64,000 bases of DNA from positions 28,773-92,772 of the forward strand of contig JALSQX010000053.1 of assembly GCA_026985075.1 (NCBI GenBank), in the 5' to 3' direction. The translations under genes were made by a program, and so were the position numbers. The notes below the pieces were generated by a model, which saw nothing but the letters and a program-made list of their open reading frames with translations, made no database searches and was not told where the DNA came from. Shown piece after piece: positions 17,378 to 26,728 of this stretch. The DNA is from Blastocatellia bacterium. Lineage in GTDB: Bacteria > Acidobacteriota > Blastocatellia > HR10 > J050. How positions within the stretch are numbered: position 1 is the first letter of the stretch; every line of letters begins with the position of its first letter.

Positions 17378-17680
17378 ATGATCGTCAAATCACGAGAAGC
17401 GAAAAGCGGTCCCTTCGGCGAGAAACTTCACGTCCGCGGGAAGAATATGGAGATGAGATACTGGGAGAACATCCCGCCGGGCTTTCACTTCGATCCTCAT
17501 GACTTCCCCGTTGACATCGCCGGATTCGTCGTCAAAGGAAAGGCCAAGTGGACTATTGATGGCCGGGAGTATATCACCAGCGCGGGCGATAGCTACTATC
17601 TCCCCCGGGGATGCGTCTATGGTCTGGACGTGATCGAAGAGTTCTCGGTCGTCGAGGTCCTCAGTCCACCCCGGGACTGA
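17378..17680 (+). CDS. Small cupin-domain protein
   Basis: This is a 100-residue single cupin domain. The first motif is degenerate around PGFHFDPHDFPVDIAGFVVKGKAKW, and the second is AGDSYYLPRGCVYGL. Small cupins in catabolic operons are often sugar isomerases or epimerases, or sense a ligand; here the metal-ligand set is incomplete by eye, so catalysis is uncertain. The start is the ATG at 17378 behind GGGAGAGG, 15 bases after the aldehyde dehydrogenase. Confidence 0.75.
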   Translation: MIVKSREAKSGPFGEKLHVRGKNMEMRYWENIPPGFHFDPHDFPVDIAGFVVKGKAKWTIDGREYITSAGDSYYLPRGCVYGLDVIEEFSVVEVLSPPRD

Positions 17681-17817
17681 CCGAGAGGCGCCGCGAGAGC
17701 GCGGCCATCGAGCCGGAGTGACTGCCTCGCTCCGGAGAGCGAAAGGATCTCGACGAGCGATGCGCGAGGCTGAGAGGGCCCTCCCTAAGCTCCCCACATG
17801 ATGGTGGCGTATTTGAG

Positions 17818-17931
17818 ATGAATCCCATGGACGGAACGGATATCACTTCCGTCGCCTTCCTCACCGTCTGCGGCTTGTTGGTGGCCATCTCCATCCTCGT
17901 CGCATGGAAAGGTAAATCATTTTTCAGTTAG
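17818..17931 (+). CDS. 37-residue symporter-associated membrane peptide
   Basis: A short frame encodes one hydrophobic helix (about residues 11-30, FLTVCGLLVAISILVAW) with a short acidic start and a basic tail ending KGKSFFS. It ends 40 bases before the sodium:solute symporter gene. Small single-helix proteins in exactly this position are known next to sodium:solute symporters (symporter small accessory proteins), so a subunit role is likely but inferred. The in-frame ATG at 17827 is an alternative start. Its small size means it is easily missed. Confidence 0.55.
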   Translation: MNPMDGTDITSVAFLTVCGLLVAISILVAWKGKSFFS

Positions 17932-17971
17932 TCACTCCTGGACCACCATCTACACCAACGGCGTCTTCCTC

Positions 17972-19465
17972 ATGGGTCACACCACGCTCCTCGTCATCGT
18001 TTCACTACTCCTGCTGGTGGGACCGCTCTGGTATGCCCGCCGCCGATCGACGACGCTCAGCGGGTATCTCATCGCCGACCGATCATTAGGGGGGGTGGTG
18101 AGTGCGTTCACCTATTCATCGGCGGCGGTGAGCGCCGGACTCTTCCTGGGGGGAGCCGGATTCGCCTACGTCTATGGTTGGGCGGGAGCGACCTATCAAC
18201 TCGGAGCGCTGGTGGGCATTCTCCTCACCTGGATGCTCATCGCGCCGCGGGTGAGGAAAATGGCCGCCTCGGTGGGCGCCCTGTCGACGCCCCGGTTCCT
18301 GGCCGAGCGATTCGAATGTCCCGCCCTTCGGACGATCACATCGGCTCTGACGGTCATTTTTGTGCTCCCCATGGTCATCGTGCAATTCCGCGGGGCGGGA
18401 CTCCTCTTTCAGAATTTCCTGGGTCTGGATTACACGTGGTCGGTGATCATCTTTGGTCTCCTGGTGGGCTTCTTCACCGCTCTGGGTGGGAATTTCGCCG
18501 TCTCCTATCTGGATACCATTCAGGGGAGCATCATGATCATGGGATCGATCGTCTGCGTGGTCGTGGGACTCTCCGATGTGGGTGGGTTGTACCATCTGAA
18601 TGCCCAATTGGCCCGAGTGGATATGGATTTGGTGAGATTCATGGGCGAGGTTCCCCGGCCCATCTGGTGGAATCTTCTGGTGATTTTCGGATTGGCTCAA
18701 TTCAGCAATCCTCATCTCATCCCTCGCTTCTTCAGCTTGCGAGATCATCGCGCCGTGCGCTGGGCTCTTCCTCTCTCGGTGAGCATCAATTGCCTCTGGG
18801 TGTGCGCCGCTGTTTTAATCGGTCTCGTGGCCAGGGTGAAGTATCCGGGGTTGGCCAGTGGGGATGAGGCGATGCCCGTTTTTTTACAATCCCTTTCGCC
18901 GGTGATGAGCTTCGTCATCCTGCTGGCACTGCTCTCAGCGATATTTTCGACCGCCGATTCGCTCCTGTTGACGGCGGGCACCAATGTCGCTCACGATATC
19001 GTCCGGGGCATGTTCTGGCCAGGGTTGTCCGAACGAGGCGAACTCTGGCTGGCCAAGTGGTCCATGTTCGTCCTCTGCGGCATCTGTTTCACTCTCTCGC
19101 TGCTGGATCTCCCATTGATCACCCTGATGAACAGTTTCGCGATGGGAGCCTTCGTCTTGATCTTCGGGCTCCCCCTCGTCTTTGGCATCTTCTCCCGCCG
19201 GGCGACCAAAGAAGCGGCGCTCACGGCGGTCATTGCTGGCCCCATCATTTACCTCGGTTGGAAATACTGGCTCGTTCCAGTGACGGGCATCGGTGAGATG
19301 ATGGCGTCGCTCTTGATTCTCATCCCAACGATGATCGTGGTCAGCATGGTGACCGAACCGAACAGTGCATCTTGCCTGGAGAGATTCGAACTCACCTCCA
19401 GGCGAAAGATGCGCACCGTCAGCGCACCTCTCCCATCCGATGGAGCATCGGCCCTGCCGCGGTGA
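17972..19465 (+). CDS. Sodium:solute symporter (SSS family)
   Basis: This 497-residue membrane protein has about 13 hydrophobic helices. Family features include GYLIADRSLGG after the first helix, YSSAAVSAGLFLGGAGFAY, TALGGNFAVSYLDTIQG in helix 5, FGLAQFSNPHLIPRFFS, and LLALLSAIFSTADSLLL, which holds the Ser/Thr of the second sodium site. The family carries proline, pantothenate, sialic acid, sugars and carboxylates. It is a natural uptake partner for the receptor upstream. The start is the ATG at 17972; the small membrane gene just before it probably encodes its accessory peptide. Confidence 0.88.
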   Translation: MGHTTLLVIVSLLLLVGPLWYARRRSTTLSGYLIADRSLGGVVSAFTYSSAAVSAGLFLGGAGFAYVYGWAGATYQLGALVGILLTWMLIAPRVRKMAASVGALSTPRFLAERFECPALRTITSALTVIFVLPMVIVQFRGAGLLFQNFLGLDYTWSVIIFGLLVGFFTALGGNFAVSYLDTIQGSIMIMGSIVCVVVGLSDVGGLYHLNAQLARVDMDLVRFMGEVPRPIWWNLLVIFGLAQFSNPHLIPRFFSLRDHRAVRWALPLSVSINCLWVCAAVLIGLVARVKYPGLASGDEAMPVFLQSLSPVMSFVILLALLSAIFSTADSLLLTAGTNVAHDIVRGMFWPGLSERGELWLAKWSMFVLCGICFTLSLLDLPLITLMNSFAMGAFVLIFGLPLVFGIFSRRATKEAALTAVIAGPIIYLGWKYWLVPVTGIGEMMASLLILIPTMIVVSMVTEPNSASCLERFELTSRRKMRTVSAPLPSDGASALPR

Positions 19466-19497
19466 ATTCCGGTCACCAACTGTACGGAGGTCTGATC

Positions 19498-20805
19498 ATG
19501 GAGGACACGAAGAAAGAACTGGAAGAGCGATTCAAGAAACAACGATTGGAAACGGTCACCTCTCTGTTCAGCTACTCGCACCTGCCGCCGGGCACGGAGT
19601 ACGAAATCGCTCAACTCCGCGCCGAGGATGGCGCTGGATCATGGGGCGTCTTATACAAGAAGGGATGTCCGAAAACGGCCATCATCATCATGCACCAACG
19701 GACCGACAATTCCAGGCATTACGCCATCCCCTACCTGGTAGAAGCCGGGTTTGCCGCTTTTGGTCATAACAACCGATATGTCGGGAATGATGTGGAAACG
19801 ATCCACGAGAACATCGTCCTCGACATTGCAGCGGGCATTCGATGGTTGAAACAGGATCGAGGATTTGAGCGCGTCATTCTCCTCGGCGCCAGCGGGGGAG
19901 GAGCATTGTTCTCATTCTACCAGTCACAAGCTCAGACGATGCCACCTCATCGATTGACCCAGACCCCCGCCGGCGATCCGCCGGATTTGAATCAATACGA
20001 CCTGCCACCGGCCGATGGCATGATCCATTTGGCCGCCCACATTGGACAGGGGAAGTTCCTCATGCTCAATATCGATCCCAGCGTCGTCGACGAGCACGAT
20101 CCGCTCTCCACTGATCCCACCCTGGACATGTACAATCCAGCCAATGGATTCCGCTTCCCGCCCGAGGAGACGCGGTACAGCCAGGAATTTCTCGCGCGAT
20201 ATCGTCAGGCCCAGAGAGCGCGCGTCGCGCGAATCGATGCCATCGCCCGGAATCACATTCACCAGCAGCACATTTTCAAGGAACTGATGCGAGAGGCGAG
20301 CTTCCGACGTCTCCCCTTCGAGCACCAGCTCGCTATCCGTCGGCGCGCAATTCTAGGAACCTATATGTTGATCAATCGGACTATGGCCAATCCCGCTTGC
20401 GTGGACCTGTCCATTGATCCCTCGGATCGAGAGCGGGGAACCCTCCGCTCATCGGAACCGGAAGTCTACAATTTCACTGAATACGGATATGCGCGATATC
20501 TCACGCCCCGAGCTTGGCTCAGCTCCTGGTCGGGGCTTTCGTCCAACGCCTCCACGGTCGATTGTAGCCGGAAGATCACCGTGCCCATACTCATGGTGTA
20601 TGGCACGGCCGATAAAGAGGTGCTCCCCCAACAGGATGCCTGGCCCATCTTCAATGCCACCGCGAGTCGGGACAAGCAACTCCTCTTCATCGAAGGGGCG
20701 GGACACTGGTTCACCCCCGAAGGCCCGAAAGCAGGTAAAGGCGATCAACGCGAACGCACGATGGAAACGATCATCAATTGGCTATGTGAGCGATTTCCCA
20801 TCTGA
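19498..20805 (+). CDS. Alpha/beta-hydrolase family protein
   Basis: This 435-residue protein shows the nucleophile elbow LLGASGGGALFSFY, a Rossmann-like strand AIIIMHQRTDNSRHY before it, and a C-terminal part with LMVYGTADKEVLPQQDAW (candidate acid) and GAGHWF (candidate His). The triad looks complete, so it is probably an active esterase, lactonase or amidase. A cap of about 200 residues separates the nucleophile from the acid. No signal peptide is seen. The start is the ATG at 19498 behind TACGGAGGTCTG, 32 bases after the symporter. It may open or trim the substrate of this locus. Confidence 0.75.
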   Translation: MEDTKKELEERFKKQRLETVTSLFSYSHLPPGTEYEIAQLRAEDGAGSWGVLYKKGCPKTAIIIMHQRTDNSRHYAIPYLVEAGFAAFGHNNRYVGNDVETIHENIVLDIAAGIRWLKQDRGFERVILLGASGGGALFSFYQSQAQTMPPHRLTQTPAGDPPDLNQYDLPPADGMIHLAAHIGQGKFLMLNIDPSVVDEHDPLSTDPTLDMYNPANGFRFPPEETRYSQEFLARYRQAQRARVARIDAIARNHIHQQHIFKELMREASFRRLPFEHQLAIRRRAILGTYMLINRTMANPACVDLSIDPSDRERGTLRSSEPEVYNFTEYGYARYLTPRAWLSSWSGLSSNASTVDCSRKITVPILMVYGTADKEVLPQQDAWPIFNATASRDKQLLFIEGAGHWFTPEGPKAGKGDQRERTMETIINWLCERFPI

Positions 20806-21070
20806 TCACGGCACCGAAGGCCCCTCGATAAGGGGTGAACGTGATGCCACCGTCATGACGGAGCATTGATTCTCGTTCACCAACCATGATCCGGTTCAGC
20901 GTCTGCTTTTCACAATCGCCGAATCCGCGGCATCCACAACTCCTTCACGGCGTATCGCTCCAGACGAGACGACCGTTCCTGCCATATTGCGCCTCTCACC
21001 ATGATTTGGCATACTATCACTCCATTCGGCCCAAGGAGTGCGAGACGGAATGCAAAGGAGAATCGAACCA

Positions 21071-21793
21071 ATGGCTGATTCAACTCCATTGCCTCGGCTG
21101 CCGAGTAAGCGATTGGATGCCGTGGAAGCCTATCACACAATTCGACGTTCGATCATCGACGGCGTCCTCAAGCCTGGTGAACGATTGGTCGAAGAACGAT
21201 TGGCCCGCCACCTGGGGGTGAGTCGTACACCCATTCGAGAGGCGTTGGCCATGCTGGAAGTGGAAGGGCTCGTCAAATCGATCCCCAAAAAAGGGACGAT
21301 CGTACGCACATTCAGTCGCAAGGAGATCAAAGATATCTATGACCTGCGGATCGTTCTGGAAGGATATGCTGCTCGGCAAGCCACCGAACACATCACCGAA
21401 CAGGAATTGCGTCACATGCGAGCTCTCTATGAGGAAATGGAAAGTTGCATCCATCGCCCCTGGCGCTCTCCGGAAGAGCGCGCTCAGCGGGTCCGTTACC
21501 TCACCAGCAAGAACAACGAATTTCATGGTCTCATCACCAAAGCGAGCCGGAACTCGCGTCTGGAGGCTGTATTGACTCAGATCGTCGAACTCCCGCTCAT
21601 TTTTCGAGCCTTCTTCTGGTATAGTCAGGAACAACTCGTCCAATCGAACTGTCACCATCTGGAAATTATCAAGGCCCTGGAGGCGCGCGATGCCGAGCGA
21701 GCCGAGCGGATCATGGAAAGGCACATCGGCGTGGCCCGAGATCTCCTCCTCAACGAGTTCTTCGACGCACAACCTCAGTCCGGCACCGTCTGA
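21071..21793 (+). CDS. GntR-family regulator, FadR subfamily
   Basis: This 240-residue regulator has an N-terminal winged helix (about residues 15-85: LKPGERLVEERLARHLGVSRTPIREAL, then LEVEGLV) and an FCD-type all-helical effector domain (about 95-230). The metal-ligand residues may include the Asp of DLRIVLEG and the histidines of NNEFHGLI and HLEIIKALE. Such regulators usually repress a sugar-acid or carboxylate operon until an acidic ligand binds. It closes the co-directional catabolic cluster. The start is the ATG at 21071 behind AAGGAGAATCG. A promoter-like TTGCGC (20987) with CATACT (21010) lies upstream. Confidence 0.88.
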   Translation: MADSTPLPRLPSKRLDAVEAYHTIRRSIIDGVLKPGERLVEERLARHLGVSRTPIREALAMLEVEGLVKSIPKKGTIVRTFSRKEIKDIYDLRIVLEGYAARQATEHITEQELRHMRALYEEMESCIHRPWRSPEERAQRVRYLTSKNNEFHGLITKASRNSRLEAVLTQIVELPLIFRAFFWYSQEQLVQSNCHHLEIIKALEARDAERAERIMERHIGVARDLLLNEFFDAQPQSGTV

Positions 21794-22228
21794 GATGAAG
21801 CCCGCGCTCCTCAGGTTCCGAGATCGGTCCGCTTTCTCTCCTCGCCCTCGGACATGCGAGGCGCGAAAGAGCGATGGATCAACGCAATGTGAATCGGCAA
21901 CGAGGAGCAGGAGCGCGATCCTCGACTCACAGGAAGTCCCGACAATGCCCGTCGAACGAGCGTCCGACGGAGAAGGAACGAGCCGATCGATCAATTTCCA
22001 CAACGCACTCCACCAAGAGAGCATTCTGCTCGCGGTGGACCGACACGAGTGTCACCCGACCGGGCGATGGAAATGACCCCTCCCGGGACCGAGAGGTGAG
22101 GCGATGGATCTCGCCATCTCGACGATCATATCCCGGAGCCCTGTGAGAACGCCTCTATGGACCTCCACGCGCCCGGACGCACAGAGCCTCGAGAGAGCCG
22201 CCCGACGGCTCTCGCCTCACCCCGCCTC
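21794..22228 (+). other. Intergenic region between converging genes
   Basis: About 435 bases lie between the regulator and the SelW-type gene. No coding frame with recognisable content was seen. The only clear structure is the hairpin at 22193-22213 next to the selW stop. Confidence 0.5.
22193..22213 (-). terminator. Hairpin downstream of the selenoprotein gene
   Basis: GAGAGCCG (22193-22200) pairs perfectly with CGGCTCTC (22206-22213) around a 5-base loop. It lies 16 bases beyond the stop of the minus-strand SelW-type gene. No strong T-run is seen. Confidence 0.45.
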
Positions 22229-22471
22229 TCATCCTCCCCGCCCACGATGCACAATGTGATTGAGGATGTCCTGCTCATCCGGGAACTCGCCCGTCTCTAA
22301 CTTGGAGTAGATTCGTTCTCCATCGACGAACACCTCGAAGCATCCTCCCTTGGAAGGGATGAGCTTCAAGGAGGCGAGATCCTGTTTGAGCGCGCTGAGA
22401 ATTTTTTCCGTCAAACTGACGGCTCGTGGTTCGTAGTTTCAAACGGCACAATATTCGATGGTCACCTCCAT
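22229..22471 (-). CDS. SelW/Rdx-type selenoprotein (UGA = Sec11)
   Basis: This is an 80-residue protein when the UGA at 22441-22439 is read as selenocysteine. The N terminus gives MEVTIEYCAVU then NYEPRA, the CxxU thioredoxin-like motif of the SelT/SelW/SelH (Rdx) family, and further on GGCFEVFVDGERIYSKLETGEFPD matches the family's second half. These proteins are thiol-disulfide oxidoreductases of uncertain partner. The start is behind AGGAGTAGC. A perfect hairpin lies 16 nt after the UGA (separate entry). It lies 59 bases after the protease gene and may share its transcript. Standard annotation would see only the 61-residue piece after the UGA. Confidence 0.9.
22408..22422 (-). promoter_or_regulatory. 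SECIS hairpin of the SelW-type gene
   Basis: On the minus strand CCGTCA-GTT-TGACGG is a perfect 6-bp stem with a GTT loop beginning 16 nt after the UGA. A loop with G and U near its start is usual for bacterial SECIS elements. The spacing differs from the 11 nt seen in the grdB genes. Confidence 0.65.
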
Positions 22472-22530
22472 GCTACTCCTTCCTCCTCGACATCGAACGT
22501 GTGAACCCGACGCGCTTCGGTCACTGCCCA

Positions 22531-24087
22531 TCATGGCGCTCTGAAATGACGAGCTTCCAATGAGGCATGACTGAGGCGCGATGCCCTCTCCCATGATGCT
22601 CCGAATTCGATGCCTATGGCGGCCAACGCATCCACAATACCCCAACCCATGAGGCGATCTGGTCGAGTCGCCTGACTCGCCGTGCGATGCAAGGCATCCA
22701 GCACCTGCCATGGCGACCACTCAGGATGCGCCGAGAGGAGTAAGGCCGCCGTCCCCGCCACCAATGGGCAGGCGAATGACGTGCCCGAAAGCGCTCGATA
22801 GGCTCGCGGGTGATTGGCGCTCGCCACCCACACCCCAACGCCACGCGCCATCACATCGGGTTTGATGCGGCCGTCAATGGTCGGCCCGACGGAACTGAAT
22901 CTCGCTCGTGCTCCGCGATCGTCGACGGCCCCCACAGTGATGACGCCATCTCCATCGGCCGGCGCCATCAAGGTATTATGGAACGGATGATGACCTGAAT
23001 TACCGGCCGCATTCACCACCACCACACCTCGCTCCACGGCCATCACGGCCGCTCGCGTGATCGCCGCCGTCTGGCCGTCCATATCCCTCCAAGTGTATCC
23101 CTCGAACGGAGGCTCGAATTCCAGATACCCCACCGAACTGCTGACCACATCAACGCCCAGCCCTTCAGCCCATTCGAGGGCGGCGATCCAGTTGTCTTCT
23201 TCCCGCGGCGTCTCGCTTTCAGTATTCTCGGTCTTGGCCAGGATATACTCGGCGCCGAATGCCGGCCCAATCAACTGGCCCGGGGCGAACCCACCGATGA
23301 CCGAAAGCACCCAGGTTCCATGGGCTCCCCGGCCCATATCATCTCCATCGCTCACATCATCGTCTCCATTCACAAAATCATGCGTGGCGACGATGCGCAT
23401 CGATTCCAGCGCCCGATGCTGCAGATTGAAGCCGGTATCGAAAACACCGATGACGACGCCCTCTCCCGTGAATCCCAGATCGTGAACGGCGGGGACATTG
23501 ATTTGCTCTAATTGCTCCAGCGACGCCCCATAATCAATGGCGTGATCCGCTCTGACCTGAACCATCTCTCCCGATGACCCCTCATCATCTGCGGGCGCGT
23601 CCATCGTGTCCGGATCAGGACGAGTGAACCGGGCGACGAGATCGATGCGCTTCACCCATTTGAACTGACGAAGTTGATCGATCTGCCGCTTGGTTGCCCG
23701 GGCGCTCACGGCGTTCAACCACTTGGAGATATGCCGGACCCGACGGACGCGCCGTCGCACCTCGGAGACATACGCGGGTTCCACCGGCAGGTCATCCCAA
23801 TCGATCAACTGATCCGGGGCTCGCACAGTGAGGCGTCGTTGTCGAGATTTCGGCGTGAGAGAAGCCCACGCCGCTCGATACTTGTCCCCCAGATGCCGAC
23901 CTTTGTCAGAGAAGTAAATCCAGACGAGGAATTCATCGTCGGCTTGAGCCACCTGATAGGCGCGCCACAATCGCTGACCGAGCTTCGGCGGCGCGGCCTG
24001 ACGTGCTCCACTGAAGGGGAGACTGAACAGCAGAAGTAACACTCCCCCACACACGCATTTCATCATCCCGTTCCTCACCGTTGCCAT
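22531..24087 (-). CDS. Subtilisin-like serine protease (S8), secreted
   Basis: This 518-residue preproprotein has a signal peptide with a hydrophobic core VLLLLFSLPFSG, then a propeptide of about 170 residues with an arginine-rich stretch. The S8 catalytic domain carries Asp in IGVFDTGFN, His in GAHGTWV, the oxyanion Asn in NAAGNSGHH and Ser in SGTSFACP. All four are intact, so it should be active outside the cytoplasm. The ATG at 24087 was used; a second ATG at 24066, behind GTGAGGAACGGG, gives an equally good signal peptide. It starts 8 bases after the E1 gene stop, so both are probably on one transcript, although no functional link is evident. Confidence 0.9.
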   Translation of the reverse strand: MATVRNGMMKCVCGGVLLLLFSLPFSGARQAAPPKLGQRLWRAYQVAQADDEFLVWIYFSDKGRHLGDKYRAAWASLTPKSRQRRLTVRAPDQLIDWDDLPVEPAYVSEVRRRVRRVRHISKWLNAVSARATKRQIDQLRQFKWVKRIDLVARFTRPDPDTMDAPADDEGSSGEMVQVRADHAIDYGASLEQLEQINVPAVHDLGFTGEGVVIGVFDTGFNLQHRALESMRIVATHDFVNGDDDVSDGDDMGRGAHGTWVLSVIGGFAPGQLIGPAFGAEYILAKTENTESETPREEDNWIAALEWAEGLGVDVVSSSVGYLEFEPPFEGYTWRDMDGQTAAITRAAVMAVERGVVVVNAAGNSGHHPFHNTLMAPADGDGVITVGAVDDRGARARFSSVGPTIDGRIKPDVMARGVGVWVASANHPRAYRALSGTSFACPLVAGTAALLLSAHPEWSPWQVLDALHRTASQATRPDRLMGWGIVDALAAIGIEFGASWERASRLSHASLEARHFRAP

Positions 24088-24095
24088 CGCCGATC

Positions 24096-26207
24096 TCAGT
24101 ACCGGTGCAGCTCTCTCACCTTGTGCACAATGTCATCGACTTGAGGGAGGATGGCATTTTCCAGATCCGGACAGTAGGCCACGAAGGTATCCAGCGCGCC
24201 AATCCGCTCCACGGGCCCATCTAGCCAATCGAACAACTCGTCGGCGATGCGGGCAGCGATCTCAGCGCCGTAGCCCCAGGAGAGCATATCTTCGTGGGCA
24301 ACGATGACTTTGTTCGTCTTTTTGACCGAGGTCACGATGGCCTCCCAATCGTACGGGTTCAACGTTCGCAGGTCGACAACCTCGACATCAATGCCCTCTT
24401 CCTGTAGCTGGGTGGCCGCCAGCAGCGAGCGATGCACCAACGCCCCGTAGGTGATGATGGTGACGTCCCGCCCCGATCGCACGACCTTTGCTTTGCCAAA
24501 GGGGATCATGTAATTGGGGCCTGGATAGGGGCTCTTATTGTAAGGCTGGCGATAGAGATGCTTGTGTTCGAGAAAGAGTACCGGATCATCGCAGCGAATC
24601 GCCGTACGCAGCAAGCCATTGGCATCAAGAGCATTGGACGGCATCACGACCCACATGCCCGGCGTATGGGTGAATAGCACCTCGCCCGATTGGCTATGAT
24701 AGATGGCGCCGCCTTGGAGATAGCCGCCAATCGTCACCCGAATCACCATCGGACACTTCCAGTTGTTGTTCGAGCGCCATCGCACCAGCGGCACTTCGTT
24801 CCTCAGTTGCATCATGGCAGGCCAGATATAATCGAAGAATTGAATTTCAGCCACCGGCTTCAATCCACGCAGGGCCATTCCGACCGCTCGGCCAATGATG
24901 CTGGCTTCGGCCAACGGCGTATTGAACACGCGATGACTGCCAAATCGCCGTTGAAGATTATGGGTCACTTTGAAAACGCCTCCCTTCCCCTTCACCCGGT
25001 CCAGGTACTGCTCGCGGCTACAATCGGCGACATCTTCGCCAAATACGACGATGCGGGGATCGCGAGCCATTTCATCACGAAGGCAGGCATTCAGCAACTC
25101 CACCATCGTCCGGGGATCGCCCTCAAATTCCGGCTCCGTCTGGAACGCTGCCGACGTGGGATCCACATCCGGCGAGTACACATAAAGATGGACCGTTTCC
25201 GGCGACGGCTTCGGACTGGCCAGAGCTTCGTCGGCGGCCCGATTGACCTCCTCATCCACCACGGCCTTCATCTTGGCCAATTCCTCTTCGGTGATGAGCC
25301 CTTCCTCGAGCAAGAATGCGGCATAGGTCCGGACTGGATCGCGCGCCGCTTCCGCTTGACGCTCCTCGGGAGGCTTGTAGAGTCGCTCGTCATCCGAGAG
25401 CGAGTGCGAATAAGGCCGAATGACATGAGCATGAACCAAGGCCGGTCCCTGCCGCTCTCTGACATAGGCTATGGCCCGGCGCAATGCGGCATAGCTCTCC
25501 AAGGGATCGCATCCATCCACTTCCTGCACCAGCAAGTTGGGAAAACTACGCACCAGCTGAGAAATGCTCCCTCCAGCCGTTTGAACCTCCACGGGGACGG
25601 AAATGGCATATCCATTATCCTGGATGAGATACAGAACCGGGAGCTTCAAATTGCAGGCCACGTTCAGCGATTCCCAAAACTCGCCTTCACTGACGGCTCC
25701 ATCTCCCGATGAGACGAGAACGACTTCATCCTCTTTGAAATAGCGGGTTCGATCCTCGATCTCCTCTATCAAGCTGTACCGCCATCCCGCTTCAGCGCAT
25801 CCCACCGCCTGGAGAAATTGGGTCCCCGTGGGACTCGAAGAAGACGGCACGTGAAGACGCCGAAATCCCCAATGAGAAGGCATTTGGCGGCCACCCGAAC
25901 TGGGATCATCGGCGGCTCCCACGGCCTGCAAAAACATCTCTTTGGGCGTCGCGCCCAGAGTGAGCATCAGCGCTCGATCACGATAATAGGGAAACACCCA
26001 ATCGTAGCCAGGCTTGAGCAGGAGCCCGGCCGCCACCTGTACCGCTTCATGCCCCACTCCATTGATTTGGAAGAAGATTTTCTGCTGGCGTTTGAGCTGG
26101 ATTTCCTTGTCGTCAACGCGGCGCGACAGATAAATGAGCCGATACATATCCACCAGCGTTTGACGATCCAAGCCATGATACTTCTCAACAGCCACTCTTG
26201 TCGCCAT
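24096..26207 (-). CDS. 2-oxoacid dehydrogenase E1, fused alpha and beta subunits
   Basis: A single 703-residue chain joins both halves of a thiamine-diphosphate E1. The alpha half (1-360) has [12 protein letters not shown] and the cofactor motif [15 protein letters not shown] with IQDNGYAIS. The beta half (about 380-703) has [28 protein letters not shown] and [15 protein letters not shown]. The pattern is closest to branched-chain 2-oxoacid (2-oxoisovalerate) dehydrogenase, for which fused forms are known in several phyla. The E2 and E3 partners are not in the window. The start is the ATG at 26207 behind AAGGGGGGT. The region upstream holds nested inverted repeats that overlap a possible promoter. 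Confidence 0.9.
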   Translation of the reverse strand: MATRVAVEKYHGLDRQTLVDMYRLIYLSRRVDDKEIQLKRQQKIFFQINGVGHEAVQVAAGLLLKPGYDWVFPYYRDRALMLTLGATPKEMFLQAVGAADDPSSGGRQMPSHWGFRRLHVPSSSSPTGTQFLQAVGCAEAGWRYSLIEEIEDRTRYFKEDEVVLVSSGDGAVSEGEFWESLNVACNLKLPVLYLIQDNGYAISVPVEVQTAGGSISQLVRSFPNLLVQEVDGCDPLESYAALRRAIAYVRERQGPALVHAHVIRPYSHSLSDDERLYKPPEERQAEAARDPVRTYAAFLLEEGLITEEELAKMKAVVDEEVNRAADEALASPKPSPETVHLYVYSPDVDPTSAAFQTEPEFEGDPRTMVELLNACLRDEMARDPRIVVFGEDVADCSREQYLDRVKGKGGVFKVTHNLQRRFGSHRVFNTPLAEASIIGRAVGMALRGLKPVAEIQFFDYIWPAMMQLRNEVPLVRWRSNNNWKCPMVIRVTIGGYLQGGAIYHSQSGEVLFTHTPGMWVVMPSNALDANGLLRTAIRCDDPVLFLEHKHLYRQPYNKSPYPGPNYMIPFGKAKVVRSGRDVTIITYGALVHRSLLAATQLQEEGIDVEVVDLRTLNPYDWEAIVTSVKKTNKVIVAHEDMLSWGYGAEIAARIADELFDWLDGPVERIGALDTFVAYCPDLENAILPQVDDIVHKVRELHRY

Positions 26208-26287
26208 AAGACCCCCCTTCAATGAAAGTCGGACGCGGCTCCCTGCGCTCACCATGACGTCTGAGGCAGTCTGAACTCTCGAGCCGG

Positions 26288-26326
26288 ATCATTTAGGATA
26301 TTTATCATAACATAAATGATTCGCAA
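26288..26326 (-). promoter_or_regulatory. AT-rich promoter with nested inverted repeats upstream of the E1 gene
   Basis: On the minus strand TTGCGA (26326-26321) and TAAATA (26304-26299) are 16 bases apart. The same stretch carries an outer inverted repeat, ATCATTTA (26288-26295) with TAAATGAT (26313-26320), and an inner one, ATTTAT with ATAAAT (26300-26317). The overlap of dyad and promoter is the usual layout of a repressor site. Confidence 0.45.
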
Positions 26327-26407
26327 TGACAGCCCCGATTCTGTCCGTCCGCCATGATGACCGCCACCCGCTCGATGACACGGGGGAGAAGGCAGGGGAT
26401 GAACTTG

Positions 26408-26728
26408 TCACTCCAACTTCACCGCCGTCCCACTGGCACTGACCATGAGCATGGAGTTCGCCTGTCCCAGCACCTCATAATCCAGGTCGATGCCGACGAC
26501 GGCGTCGGCTCCCAGAGCGGCGGCGTGCTCTTGCAACTCTTGAAGCGCGATATCCTTGGCGCGGATCAGTTCTTGCTCGTAGGCCGCCGAACGCCCACCG
26601 ACGATATCTCTGATCCCGGCGAAGAAATCTTTAAAGAGATTGGCGCCCATGATGGCTTCTCCGGTCACGATGCCCAAGTAGGCCTTGATTCGCCGTCCTT
26701 CAATGGATGGAGTTGTAGTGAGAATCAT
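26408..26728 (-). CDS. YbjQ-type UPF0145 protein
   Basis: This is a 106-residue protein of the YbjQ/UPF0145 family: [26 protein letters not shown] at the start, [20 protein letters not shown], then [17 protein letters not shown]. Members form pentameric rings and have been annotated as putative heavy-metal-binding proteins; the function is not established. It starts behind GAGGAGGACATCGC, and a -10-like TATAAT lies at 26766-26761. It is transcribed separately from the E1 gene. Confidence 0.88.
   Translation of the reverse strand: MILTTTPSIEGRRIKAYLGIVTGEAIMGANLFKDFFAGIRDIVGGRSAAYEQELIRAKDIALQELQEHAAALGADAVVGIDLDYEVLGQANSMLMVSASGTAVKLE

Noticed and set aside
20806..20844. Possible terminator after the hydrolase gene (CCCCT-CGATA-AGGGG within TCACG...CGTGA)
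   Set aside because: The stems are only 5 bp each and no T-run follows, so it was not listed as a feature.
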